Assembly (NCBI GenBank): GCA_037157565.1
Contig: JAZHRO010000039.1
Span: forward strand, 46,128,001-46,192,000
From: Thalassia testudinum
Lineage: Eukaryota; Streptophyta; Magnoliopsida; Alismatales; Hydrocharitaceae
Length of the DNA stretch: 64,000 nucleotides
Direction: 5' to 3'
In this document: piece after piece, positions 33,790-44,257 of the stretch
How positions within the stretch are numbered: the first letter of the stretch is position 1
Layout: every line of letters begins with the position of its first letter
The notes under the pieces: model-generated
The model's input: the letters and a program-made list of their open reading frames with translations, nothing else
What the model was told of the DNA's origin: nothing
Database searches by the model: none
Program-made: the position numbers and the translations under genes

Positions 33790-36590
33790 TGATGAGAACC
33801 TCATCATGAACCCTAACTAGCACATTTTGACCTAAATAAGTATACAAAAGCTCTTACAAAACCTAAAGGAAAGCATAAATCAGAGAACTATAAAATTGAG
33901 TATAAAGCAAATCACAAGGGGTAAAACTGTAATTTTACCAATGCAATACACAAATGGGACTTCTAAGGGTCTAAACACAGGTCAAATGGGCTTAATAAGA
34001 GAGAAAGTGGAATAATTTGATCTGAAAAGGGTTATAGTAGCTTCTAGGAATTAAATGACATTCTATAACCCTAAAACAAACCCGCTCTAATTCACGAAGT
34101 TTTAGGCAAGATAAAAATCAATTAAACCCTCTAAAATTCATGAAAAAATATCCCCTAGGATTTAGAAACTTCAATTTGGCCATTGGAACCTATCTTGACC
34201 TAGATTGAGAACCATATCCAATTTTTGACCTAATTTGGGCTTTTGTGCAAATTGATTAGTCAAACGTGGTCAAACATAAAATCTAACTTCACCATTGGAT
34301 TCCTTAGCTCCAAATTAGGGTTATATCAAAATTTGGACCTAAGGAAAGTTTGCCTTGACCTACTTTAAAGATTGGTTCTCAAGAATTACTTTTTGACCCT
34401 TAACTTTTTGAACCCTTGCACTTAGTCCCTCAACTTTCCCTTCGTTCTTTGCAAGCTGGTCCCTCTGCCACCCGCAGCAGCTGCCCATGCCTCCGGTGAC
34501 TTCGTGCGGAGGATGGCGCCACACAGGGTATGGGGACCGGCCCCAGAAACGAGAGGGGGTCCTCTGAGTAGTCTTCTTCTGCATGGACCCCCTCCCATGC
34601 CCTGCCGACGCCCATACCTCTCGTGCAAACGCTTCCTGCCCACGCTTCCTCCTCGAGTCTCCCTCCTCGCCAACACTAATTTAAGGAGAGGCAGGGGCTT
34701 CCAGTTGCTCCAGATTTGATTTGGCCAGAGATTTCTCTCAAAATTCTTCTCTTCTCCTCTGGCCAGGTGACCAGCAAGCTTCGGTGACTCTTCTTCCTCC
34801 TTCCAGTCGCTCTGCCACAATACCAGTGGCAGAGCTGTCTTCATCTCCTTCCTTCGCATCGTGCAACACCCTCAGGCGTGCCCCTAGCTCCGTTGTCGTC
34901 GCCACTCTCCCTCTACTGGTGCCTTCTTCTCCAGCGACAGCAGGTACTGCCTGCCGCCCTTTCTCCCCTTTCGTCCACTCAGTTTGGTTAGAACTACTCA
35001 TCTCTTTCCCCTCTTCAATTCCCCTCAACCTATTTCACAAAACGCCCTTTGACAGCCACGGTCTGCCCGCATCTTCCCCATCTCCAGCCACCCTCCGGCG
35101 AGACGCCTCCGTCACTCCGCACCCCCACACGTCTCGCCACCCACCTCACAACCTCCGCCACACTCCACTAAACATCATCCACCCATTCACACACCGCCTG
35201 CACCACCACAAATGCCCCTCGACCTAACCCATAACTCCAGCCACAGCGCAACCTAGGCACGCACGCCTAGGCCTCCACGCGGCCAGCCAACATTCGCTTC
35301 ACCTTCGCCGTGATACGGCGAAGGTTTTCCTCTGATTTGATAGGGCCGCAAGGCCATGTTTCCGCATTTTAGGTTTCGACCCTCTTCCGCCATTGACGCG
35401 GGCGTAAAGAAGCTTGCTCATGAGCTCCAGGTTGTGCGCTCCAGGCGTCAGAGTCCCAGGAGGAGCGGATTGGTGTCGCAAACTCACACAGCCGAGCAAT
35501 TGGCTTGGCAGGCGACCGAGGTTGTGGCAATTGGAAGGAAGATCTCCTGCGGGCGTGCGAGCAACAGTGGGCGGGACATTAGTCCCATCTTGTAAACGGT
35601 TGGGTGCGGCGCTACAAATAAATCGAAAAAGTGTATAGGGCTTATCGCCTTCGATACATAGGGGTCAGGTCCCTCGCCTACGCACGCACCGCACCACGCG
35701 CTCGCACCCGCCCTCGCCTGCACTCACGCCTCACAAGCCTGGGTCCGAACCCAATTACCCTACCATGCACTCCTCGCCCACCACCGCACGCCGATGGGCT
35801 TGGTCCCGGGCACGTTACCTGACCCGTATACCTGCGGATGCTTTGGGAGCGAACCTTTGAGAGAGAAATAGAGAGAGAGAGAGATGTGGGGCGGGTAGGG
35901 GTTAGGTTTTGCCTAACCCTGTAATGTGCAGGGAAGTAGGAGAGGAAGAAAGGAGGAGGAGCGGAGCAGAAGAGAAGAAGAGCCGCAGCTGCTGAAGAAA
36001 GAAGAAGGAAAGGCAGAGGAGCAGCTGAGGACACTTAGCCGCACAGAGCAGCTAAAGAAAGAGGAAGAAGACAGGAAGGAGGAAGCTGTAGAGAAAGGAA
36101 GATGAATAAGAGAAACTAATGACAGAAGAAAGAAGACTCGCAGAAGGAAAAGAGAAGAAAAGACAAAGCAGAAGCTGAAGAGGAGAGGAGCCAACTGAAG
36201 AAGGAGAAGGAAGCCGAGCAGAGAAGAGAAGAAGAAGAAACCAAGGGAAAAACCTGCAAGGCACTGTAGCAAAGGGGTAGATAAGGCATCTGATTCAAAG
36301 AATCAGACGTCTGAAAAAGGAAAGGCAGAGAAAGAAGAGAAGGAAGAGAGAAGAAGAAAGAAAAGAAAAAAAAGAGAAAATGATTTTTGTTCACTCTCTC
36401 TCTTTAATTTTTGTACGGTAGTATATTATAGTTGATTGTGAATTTTTGTGCTTTTGGAATTCAGTTTGCTCCCTGAGTTCGACCTCGGAATATTCTTCAT
36501 TTCGAGTTATAAATTTTTATTTGTTTTCGCGGAGAGTTCATCTATATTACAACGAGATATCTGTTAAAACACGATATAGTCGCGTAAACA
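33790..36590 (+). mobile_element. Athila/Tat-type solo LTR (LTR D)
   Basis: Starts TGATGAGAACCTCATCA and ends GCGTAAACA, about 2.8 kb. The flanks are CTCTC (33785-33789) and CTATC (36591-36595), an old target duplication with one mismatch. It is colinear with LTR C, with an ATTTAAGG promoter-like word near 34679, a near-perfect ACCTTCGCCGT/ACGGCGAAGGT hairpin (about 35298-35325), a TCTGATT/AATCAGA hairpin, a perfect TCAGACGTCTGA palindrome (36303-36314) and the TCGACCTCGG box near 36480. No internal sequence adjoins it. Confidence 0.85.
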
Positions 36591-36595
36591 CTATC

Positions 36596-36682
36596 CCTCT
36601 TATATAGACGTGGGATATTTACAAGATGCACCACTTTAAACTATATACATTACAATAAGGACCAACACATTATGTGCTTACA
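36596..36682 (-). repeat. Copia 3' LTR, start
   Basis: On the minus strand the LTR starts TGTAAGCACATAATGTGTTG right after a polypurine tract (complement of 36683-36694, TTTGAGGGGGGA). It is cut by LTR D after about 87 bases. Confidence 0.7.
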
Positions 36683-37844
36683 TCCCCCCTCAAATTGATG
36701 GTTGGTGCTGAAGCCACAACTTGGAATAGACGGTTGAAAACTTTGAGGTTGAAAGTGGCTTTGTGAAACTATCAGCCAGTTGATGTTCACTTGGAGCAAA
36801 TCGGACAATAAGTTCATTGGAGGAAACTTTTTCTCTAACAAAGTGGAAATATATTTTCACATGTTTAGGTCGTTTGTGAAATATTGGATTAATTGTAAGG
36901 TAAGTGGCACCAACAAAATAGGAGCTTGGGTGAGAGGCAAACCCAATTCTTTTGACAAAGATGTAAGCCAGATAATTTCAGAAGTGCAATCTGCAATAGC
37001 TTGATATTCTTCTTTAGTACTTGAATGAGCAACCAAATGCTGTGTCTTTGAGTTCCAATTGATGGGAGTATGACCCAGAAAAATAACAAAGCCTGTCGTG
37101 GATTGGCAATCATCGGTCAAAGTTACCCAATCTACATTTGAATAGGCTAGAAGTGAAAGATGCTTTTGATTGCTAACAAAAATACCACAATCAAGAGTGC
37201 CTTTTAAGTAACATATTACTCGTTTAAGAGCATCAAAATGAATAGTTGTAGGTTGATGCATAAATTGAGATAATTTATTCACACAAAAATTAATATTAGG
37301 TCTAGTAAATGTTAGATATTGCAATGAATAGACCAACTGGCGATACAAAGTTGGCTTGGAAAGTGGTCTACCATCATTGGTAGCAAGAGCAGCAGAGATA
37401 GCTGGCGTAAGGGGAGTTTGAACAGGTTTGGAGTCATGCCTGCTTTCTTAAGCAATTCCAGAAGATAGCATATTTGAGAGAGATGAAGGCCTTCAAACAA
37501 AAATAACAATTCAATGCCTAAAAAATAAGAGAGGTGCCCAAGGCCACGTACTAGAAATTCACTCTGAAGTTTATTTAATAGTGTATCAATGGTCGTGGAG
37601 GATGTACTGATAACCAATATGTCATCAACGTTGATCAAGAAATATATTTTGTAATTAGTTCTCACATAATAGAAAAGTGAAGTATCAAAAAAATTGACTC
37701 ATCGGGATCAACAAGGGCTTTTGGCTGGCTCTTATAAATGTCTTCCTCCAAATTGCCATGAAGAAAAGTGCTATGAATATCTAATTGGCGAAGACTCCAA
37801 GCATTCTGAATGGCAAGTATTAGCAACAGTCAAACAATGGTATG
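36683..37844 (-). pseudogene. Copia polyprotein, RT C-terminus and RNase H (truncated)
   Basis: Read on the minus strand: a QLDIHSTFLHGNLEED-type RT motif near 37790-37740, INVDDILVIST carrying the catalytic box (NVDD for YVDD) near 37630, LGHLSYFLGIEL, then RNase H with YLKGTLDCGI, STTGFVIFLGHTPINWNSKTQ and STKEEYQAIADCTSEIIWL (37150-36960). A separate frame after that gives EHQLADSFTKPLS near 36780-36740, the usual polyprotein end, before the polypurine tract. Frames shift at least three times. It breaks at 37844 where another element starts. The upstream half of the same gene type lies at 54855-56309 in the same orientation. Confidence 0.85.
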
Positions 37845-37886
37845 TGATGACTCCACTTTAGTTGACTATAATTAAGCCTAAATTAG
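37845..37886 (+). repeat. Start of an LTR matching 53839 (5' LTR stub)
   Basis: TGATGACTCCACTTTAGT and the following ~24 bases match the LTR start at 53839 (TGATGAGTCCACTTTAGT) with few differences, then diverge. It is interpreted as the outer stub of the 5' LTR of the element whose 3' LTR is at 53839, inserted in the copia RT. The preceding bases GTATG recur at 54849-54853, a possible target duplication. Confidence 0.5.
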
Positions 37887-38410
37887 CAATTAAGAGGGTG
37901 TTAGAACACAATCTGGGATAGGAGTGGAAGTTAAGATGAGTCGAGTAGTCTCTAACCCTTAAGGGATTTGGGATGAGTCTTGGGTTTAGATTCTTTGGAC
38001 CTAAAATGGGCTTAAAAACTCAAGTACTTCCTAAGATTTAGACCGTTTTCTAAATCCATGAAGAAACCTTGAGGCCAATGTATTAAGTCAAAGGCTTTGG
38101 GAGTATCTGACTCCTTTATTTGCCCTTGGGTTTGCGGACTTTTGGTAACCTAAGCATTCACCACTCATACACTTCGGTCTAACTCAGTGTGCTTAATAAG
38201 ACAAAATCATAAAATGCCTTCTTTTAAAAAATAAGTCCCTCTAAGTTTTGACTCAGCAGTGGCCTTAAAACATAATTTGATTGGAAGAGTTCTCGCCGCA
38301 AGAGATAAGGAGTTTATACATGTCTCGAGGACGCGATGATAACATGTCACCCCCTCGGTAATGTCTCCTAGGATTTTTAAATATCCTATCGAGGGCATGT
38401 AAGCGCATTA
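37887..38410 (-). other. Non-coding internal fragment of a Tat/Athila-like element
   Basis: It shares words and order with 6880-7300, the 3' non-coding part of the minus-strand element: 'gatatgtaaatatcctaag...' against 'gatttttaaatatcctatcgag', and the 'acctaagca...agtccct' blocks. There is no protein. It is probably a displaced fragment. Confidence 0.4.
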
Positions 38411-41151
38411 TGCTATTCAGGTGCCATTGGTGATTGAGATGACCCTTTCCAAGGACCGTTCGGAGTTTTCTGGAAAGTTAGGAGCACAAATGAGATTTTT
38501 GACCCCTTGAGTTTGGATGTGTGGGCCTTGCGGGAACAAGGGAGGTTAGCGAAGAAATTTTCGAAAATTTTCCCTCTCTCTCTTTTCCCACTCACACACC
38601 CACTCACGCGCACACATGCACACCTCTCCTTCCCCCTCCCCTCCAGAAACCCTAACACCTTTCTTTTTAACCCCCCCCCCCCCCACACACACACACTCCT
38701 CTCCACCTTCGTACCAGCACCTCCATCGTCATCCTCACCTTGCTGCCGGCGAGCACCAACCACCTTCCCGCCTTCGCTTACAGCCGCATGTGGAGGAGAG
38801 GAGCTCATGAGAGGAGGAGGAGGAGAGGGAGAGAGTGTGAGCAAGGAAGTGGGAGGGTGTGGGAGAGAAGGAGAGAACCTCGAGGAAGCCCGAGCGTGCG
38901 TGGTAGACGAGCTCGAGCAGGAGAGCTCACGCCCGAGGAGTGCCTTGCTGTGGGTGCAGTAGCGAGCACTCGGAGTTGTGAGGGGAGGAGTCGCCGGAGC
39001 TCGGAGGAGCTCGTGCGGGAGGAGGCCAGCACACACATGAGGAGGAGGGGCTCGTGGAGAAGAGCCTCTTGACCCCCTGCAACTATTGGAGCTGTTGCTA
39101 CCGCGCTGCAGGTGGAGGCCCGAGAGAAGACGAGCGTCGCGAAGAGTTCTGCGTACTGGATTTTTCTAGTATCAAAAGTCTGGAGCATCTGCCAGACGTC
39201 TGGAGTAGCAGCGGACATCCAGAGTTGAAGCTGGACGTCTAAAAACCTGTGGAGTGCCGAGGTAAACGTCCTGAACGCTCATGCATGCACGTACATGAAG
39301 TGCATGGAGTGTGTTGTCATGGTTTTGAACCTGCGACCGTATGCGCAGGTACAGGCCTTGGAAAGTTGCGCAAGAACGCTCTTCGAGGTGCTTTAGGACG
39401 TCTGGACATCTCTATTGACGTCTGATAGACCTATCGGATGTCCAGGCACATCGACAGACATTTGGAAAGACCCAGGACTGCTGTAAATGGGTTCCAGATG
39501 TCCGCCAGCAACGCAAGGAAGTAAGGTGAGGTTCTGAGATCGTTTAAGACATCTAGGTATAGTCCCAGACGTCTAATTTTAGATAGTATGCATGTTTTTG
39601 GCCCATTTAGGGCCCAAACGAAGTTGGATTTTCGCAAACGAAGTACCGTTATTTTCGGCTCAAGTTTCTCTACGTGTTAGTGTCAATTACATACTTTTTG
39701 AAACTTGTCTAATGTGACTTGGTCACTGGTATAGGTTTCCAGCCTGTAGCGTATTCGAGGCCTGCGTAGACAACGGGATTGGCATTTCAAGTCCCCATTC
39801 CACCCGTGAATCCCGGTAGAGTGGTCTACTTTAATATTAAGATTTAAATAAATAAAGTGCATGTTTAGAATAACTTAATTGAACCTTAGGATGTGAAATG
39901 AACCCTAGGGCAGAAGCAAATGAATATTGCTTGAGCTACACTATTTACTTTGAGATGAATGTTAAGAAATGGAATGAAAGGAATACAAGCATGAACCTTA
40001 TGGAGAATTAGAAGAAGAACTCCTATATACGAAAAGAACCTTGTAAGTAAATGGGAAGTGAGCTGGCCCTTGTGTACACAGTACTAAGGAGAGAAATTGT
40101 CCCTTTAGAGTAGAGGGAAGCTTGTCGCCCCTTGCGTTGAGACCCAGGGTGGGTTTGGCCACTTTACGTCGACTCCTGTTTGGCCCTCGCATACATGATA
40201 CCGAGGTGAGCTACTTAGTGTAGGGAGGGAGCTAGTCGCCCCATGGGACCCGGGGTTAGGACTAGCCACCCTACACCGACTCTTGTTAAGCCCACTAGGC
40301 AAACCGAGATAGTAGGACGAGGGTATGTGGGCTGCCCTGTTTTGTTTTGAGGGGCGAGACCCTGTCCTGAGAGGGCAACGTCCTGTGCTATTCCGTGCTG
40401 TACTTTTAGGCGTACCCGCTAGTAGAAACGACTGACCGCGTGCTAGTGTGGGGTAGCTATCCGGGTGCTTATCGTGCGTGCCGTAGTCTCCGCTACGTCG
40501 CAACCATGACCTCGGGGTGGTTGACTGGGTGTAGGACTACCACGGGGGACTCTCTCGGCCAGGAGAGCACCACGTGTACATCTTACATCACGGAAAAGAC
40601 TACAATCAAGATCGTTTCCTTAAGGGACAGTCAAGATCAAGAAATGACAGGATTCTTAAGAGAATAAACAAATTAGAACTACTTAGTTGAGCTAAATGGA
40701 ATTGAATAATTAATTAGTTGGTTGTCTTTTGTTAATTGCATGTAAATGACTTAACTACCACTCTACTCAGCATTAGCTGATCACGGATTTTATGACCTTG
40801 TTTAGGTCAGAGAGTTGAGTAGCCAACTCCACTGGCTGCAAAGGGAGTTGGGACCAGTCGAGTCCAGCCTTAGCAGTTGTCACGTTTTGTTCTGAGTTTT
40901 TTATTGTAGTAGTGAGTACTCGATATATGTATTACTGTTTCTGTTACTTCTCTGCTTTATTTTCTGTTGTTGTGGTTGTGATGGCATGTGATATCGTGAA
41001 GTATTTCATTCTATTTCCTTTATTGACTACTTATTTACTTTTGCCTAGTTACATTGCATATGTGGTTGCGGGATATTTTCTACTTTTGATTATTTCTCGT
41101 TAGACGACTAGGTCTTAGGATTAGTCGAGGCAAGGCAGTCTCGGGTCCTGT
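38411..41151 (+). mobile_element. Gypsy LTR, long copy 3 (Tekay-like family), truncated at its 3' end
   Basis: The 3' half (39700-41151) shows all family blocks: GGGTAGCTATCCGGGTGC (40450), CACCACGTGTACATC (40570), 'accactctactcagcatt' (40755), 'gagttgagtagcc...gctgca' (40812) and 'ctaggtcttaggattagtcgaggcaagg' (41108). It lacks the last ~25 bases and is fused to a copia LTR at 41151/41152. The 5' half contains pyrimidine-rich DNA (38560-38720, with a long C run at 38671), a GC-rich core, and CAGACGTCTGG-type motifs (39192-39203 and others). The 5' edge is approximate. Confidence 0.6.
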
Positions 41152-41303
41152 GAAATTAGCCTTCATTCTTCATGCCATCACCACTTCTTTCATACTTCCT
41201 AAATCTTGTGATGTCTTATAAATGACACTTCATAAACTCATTAGATTTAAAACAGTTTTGTTCACACCAAAACATAAAAGAGAAGTGGAACTAGGTTCCA
41301 ACA
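41152..41303 (-). repeat. Copia 3' LTR (truncated stub)
   Basis: On the minus strand it starts TGTTGGAACCTAGTTCCAC and matches the 5' LTR start (53564-53412) with scattered differences for about 150 bases, then stops at the junction with a gypsy LTR at 41151. Confidence 0.85.
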
Positions 41304-41326
41304 ATCTCTCCCTTTTTGGTGTTGAC
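41304..41326 (-). promoter_or_regulatory. Polypurine tract of the SIRE-type element
   Basis: The minus strand reads ACACCAAAAAGGGAGAGAT right before the LTR start TGTTGG. CACCAAAAAGGGAGA is the usual tract preceding SIRE-lineage 3' LTRs. Confidence 0.85.
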
Positions 41327-41602
41327 AAAATAATAGAAATACACATATTTAAAATAATAGAAACCTCATAAGAGAAGGAATACAAAAAAACTCCATTAGG
41401 AGTGAAACCTTTCCCTCAAACTAAGCTTCCCTATTTTAAATACAATGCATTGACCATTTCTCCCCCTTTTTATTAACCAAACAAAAAGAATATAGTCATA
41501 TACATAGACAATGACCAGGAATGAGGAAAAATTGTAGAGACAAAATGATTAAAAGTCATAACAACCAGGGAAATATATTCAAATGTTTAATACAAGAAAA
41601 TG

Positions 41603-43031
41603 TAGACTAAACTAATTGCGAGGTCATTTTCTAATATACTTTTGAGCATGTCTTCTGCTAATTCCACCACCACCACCACCAGCATCATCATCATCATCAT
41701 CATCATCATTATTTTCTTCATCTTCATCATCTTCATCATCTTCTTCAGCTTCATCTTTATCTTCACTTTCAGCATAAGAAATCTCTTCTTCATCTTCATT
41801 GTCTTCTTCCTCTTCATCATCATGAAGAATAGGTTCTTCTTCCACCATTAGAGAGGAAACATGAGATGGGTCTTGAAAATGCTTCTGTTGTCACTCAATG
41901 TATTCTTTAGGTGCTTTTGGTTGAGTATGCTTCCTTTGCTTAGGATCTTAAGTGGAAGAACGAAAATGAGAAGACTCAACGAAAAGTGAAAGATCATGGA
42001 ACTTGCGTTCCATGTGACGGAAAGCAAAGTTGAGGTTTGAAAGATTTTGACCAATATAATTAAAAGTGTTAATCATATTGGGGTCAGTTCTAGACACGAG
42101 ACAAATTGACCCGAGGCATTTCAGCTTCTGGATATGAATAAGTTATGGGAACAAATGCTGAGGAAGAGTCAGGAGCTTGATGAGAAGAAGATTGAGCATT
42201 TGGATCATCTTGTTCTTCTTCTTCATCATCACTAGGCTAGTAGGTTTTACTCCCATTTTTCGGAAAGTGGACCACTTGAAATAGACCACTTTTCAAAACG
42301 GAGTAAAGTTAGGGAGATCAATTTTACTCTTGATAAGAATGTGAGATACAAGAATATGAAGAGGTAGAACGAAAGCACAGTAATGAGGTCTTAATAAATG
42401 GATAAATACCATGTTCCAATTAACAGGGAAACTTCTGATAATAGCATAGATTAAGGATAAAATATCTACAGGGATCTTATGGAATCTCAAGTATTTGGCC
42501 ATTAGATTCTATGCTAAAATTATGAATAGAACTCTACCAAATAAGGTCATGTTTGGGGCAACCAAGGCTTTGCCGTGACAGTTAGGCAGTAAGAGTGTTT
42601 CATGAATTTTTGAAGTAGTGAATTTCTCCTTAAAAGTATTGAAAGCATGACCTTCATTAGGACATTGTGTTATGTGGACAGGAATTTTTGTGTAACAGAT
42701 ATTTTTTGGCCAAAAATGTTTGAAGTTAAGACAAGATGACCTCAATTGTCTTGTTCTTGAAGATTCGCAAAAAATAGACAATTAATGTCAAGATAAAATC
42801 GAGGAACATCCGCAAAAAATGACTCATCAAAGAAATGCATAAGGTTTGTTCAGATAGACGAGTAGTGAAGTTAAAGAGATGTAATGTAGAGTCTTTCCAC
42901 TCAACAGGTCTACAATGATGAAGCTTAAGGCCCTTATACCGATCAAACTTTGACTTGTCATCCTCATTGATGCAAAATTTGTGAAATGCATCTTGAGGTG
43001 CCTTTCCCTTACTCTTAGATTTAGGTGCCAT
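41603..43031 (-). pseudogene. Extra ORF (env-like position) of the SIRE-type element
   Basis: It starts with ATG at 43031 (MAPKSKSKGKAPQDAFHKF) and can be followed through three frames: 43031-42726, 42781-42509 (ending ..NMTLFGRVLFIILA) and 42502-42293 (DILSLIYAIIRSFPVNWNMV). It ends near 41603 in a very acidic tail (41848-41624) with a run of about nine Asp encoded by an ATC/GAT triplet repeat, followed by a Gly run. Total length is about 475 codons. Similar N-termini and the FAIIRS.PV-like core occur in plant 'putative transposon protein' ORFs that lie between pol and 3' LTR in SIRE-type elements. Function is unknown; the env-like label reflects position only, as I see no clear signal peptide. 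Confidence 0.6.
41680..41712. repeat. (ATC)n triplet repeat
   Basis: About nine ATC units after an ACC run. On the minus strand it encodes the Asp run of the extra ORF's acidic tail. Confidence 0.9.
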
Positions 43032-43043
43032 CTGAAAACATGC

Positions 43044-43366
43044 TGTTACGAACAGGGCATCAGGTGTCGTTTAAGACGTCTGGGAAGTGGCCTAGACGTC
43101 TGGCCAGATGTCTGGAAGCCTTCTCAGACGTTTGGTATTAAATTTTTTCGGCGTACGGGTTCGCGTCTGTGCGCATGCGCACGCAGACTGAACCCACCGC
43201 CCTCCTTCTTCTCTTTCCTCTCCCTCCTTGCAGATGCCTCTTTTCCTCCTTCTCTATCCCCGCGGCTGCCTTATAAAAATGCTTCCCCTCTCCCTCACCC
43301 TCACTCCACCGCCTTCTTCTTCTTCTCCCTGTCTGCGAGAGAGCGCGCGGGCGAGATCGGCAACAG
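43044..43366 (+). repeat. Chromovirus 5' LTR, first ~320 bp
   Basis: Starts TGTTACGAACAGGGCATCAG and matches 44258-44560, including the AAGACGTCTGGGAAG motif and a TATAAAAA word near 43272 (mutated to TACAAAAA in the 3' LTR). The match ends at GCGAGATC. Confidence 0.9.
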
Positions 43367-44175
43367 CTTACCACCCCCAGACAGACGGACAGTCTGAGCA
43401 CACGATACAGACACTTGAGGACCTTTTGCGTGCCTGTGTACTGGACTGGAGGGGCTCTTGGGAGGAGCACTTGCCCCTGGCGGAGTTTGCATATAATAAC
43501 AGTTATCACTCGAGCATCGGCAGGGCACCCTACGAGGCTCTGTATGGACGAAGATGTACGGCACCCTTGAGTTGGGTTGACGTGGGGACCAAGTGGGAGG
43601 TTGGCCCCAGGCTGATCCGGCAGAGTCAGGAGGTAGTCGAGCAGATTCACAGGCGACTCCACACTGTCAGGAGCAGGCAGAAGAGCTACGCGGATCGGAA
43701 ATGTAGAGAGGTGCAGTTCGAGATTGGGGACCACGTCTTCCTTCGTGTTTCGCCCATGAAGGGCCTGCAGCGGTTTGGGGTGAGAGGGAAGCTCGCACCG
43801 AGGTTCGTGGGGCCCTTTGAGGTCCTGGAGCGGGTTGGACCCGTTGCTTACAGTCTTGCCCTCCCTCCTCAGCTTTCTGGTGTGCACGACGTGTTCCACG
43901 TGTCCAACCTCAGGAAGTACGTCGCCAATCCTAGTCTTGTCCTGAGTCACGAGAGCGTCGAGGTAGACGACGACCTGACCTATCCCGAGCAACCAGTGTA
44001 GATTCTGGACAGACCCATCCGCAGTCTGAGACGAAAGCAAGTACCCCTGGTGAAGGTCTTGTGGAGGAGCCAGCGGTACGAGGAGGCTACCTGGGAGCCA
44101 GAGGCGGCGATGCGGGAGTGGTACCCGGAGCTCTTCGCAGGTACGTCTTTTCAGGCTGGCTTCGGTCCTCTTTGA
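43366..44175 (+). pseudogene. Chromovirus integrase C-terminal part with chromodomain
   Basis: It opens in the integrase core with YHPQTDGQSEHTIQTLEDLLRA (the DDE glutamate region, with Glu in QSE-HTIQ) and continues through EFAYNNSYHSSIGRAPYEALYGRRC, the GPFEVLERVGPVAY-type GPY/F module, and HDVFHVSNLRKY. One TAG replaces the codon after YPEQPV (about 44000). The same frame then gives ILDRPIRSLR, VKVLWRSQRYEEATWEPEAAMREWYPELF, a chromodomain that in the family targets insertion to heterochromatin, and stops at 44173-44175. The catalytic N-terminal half is absent, so it is non-functional. Confidence 0.92.
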
Positions 44176-44257
44176 GTTTGTTATGCATATATTGTTCTTT
44201 CCAGCACCCTAGTTAGCGCAAGTTTCGGGGATGAAACTTCCTTTGAGTTTGTTATAT

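Noticed and set aside
34721..35227. 168-codon Pro/Ser/Thr-rich ORF
   Set aside because: It lies inside LTR D, and the corresponding positions in C and E do not keep the frame.
38413..39242. Long overlapping ORFs on both strands (up to 207 codons)
   Set aside because: They sit in the pyrimidine-rich and GC-rich core of gypsy LTR copy 3, with Pro/Ser/Arg low complexity and no domain.
41642..41851. Plus-strand ORF rich in Ile/Phe
   Set aside because: It is the mirror of the triplet repeat and acidic tail of the minus-strand extra ORF.
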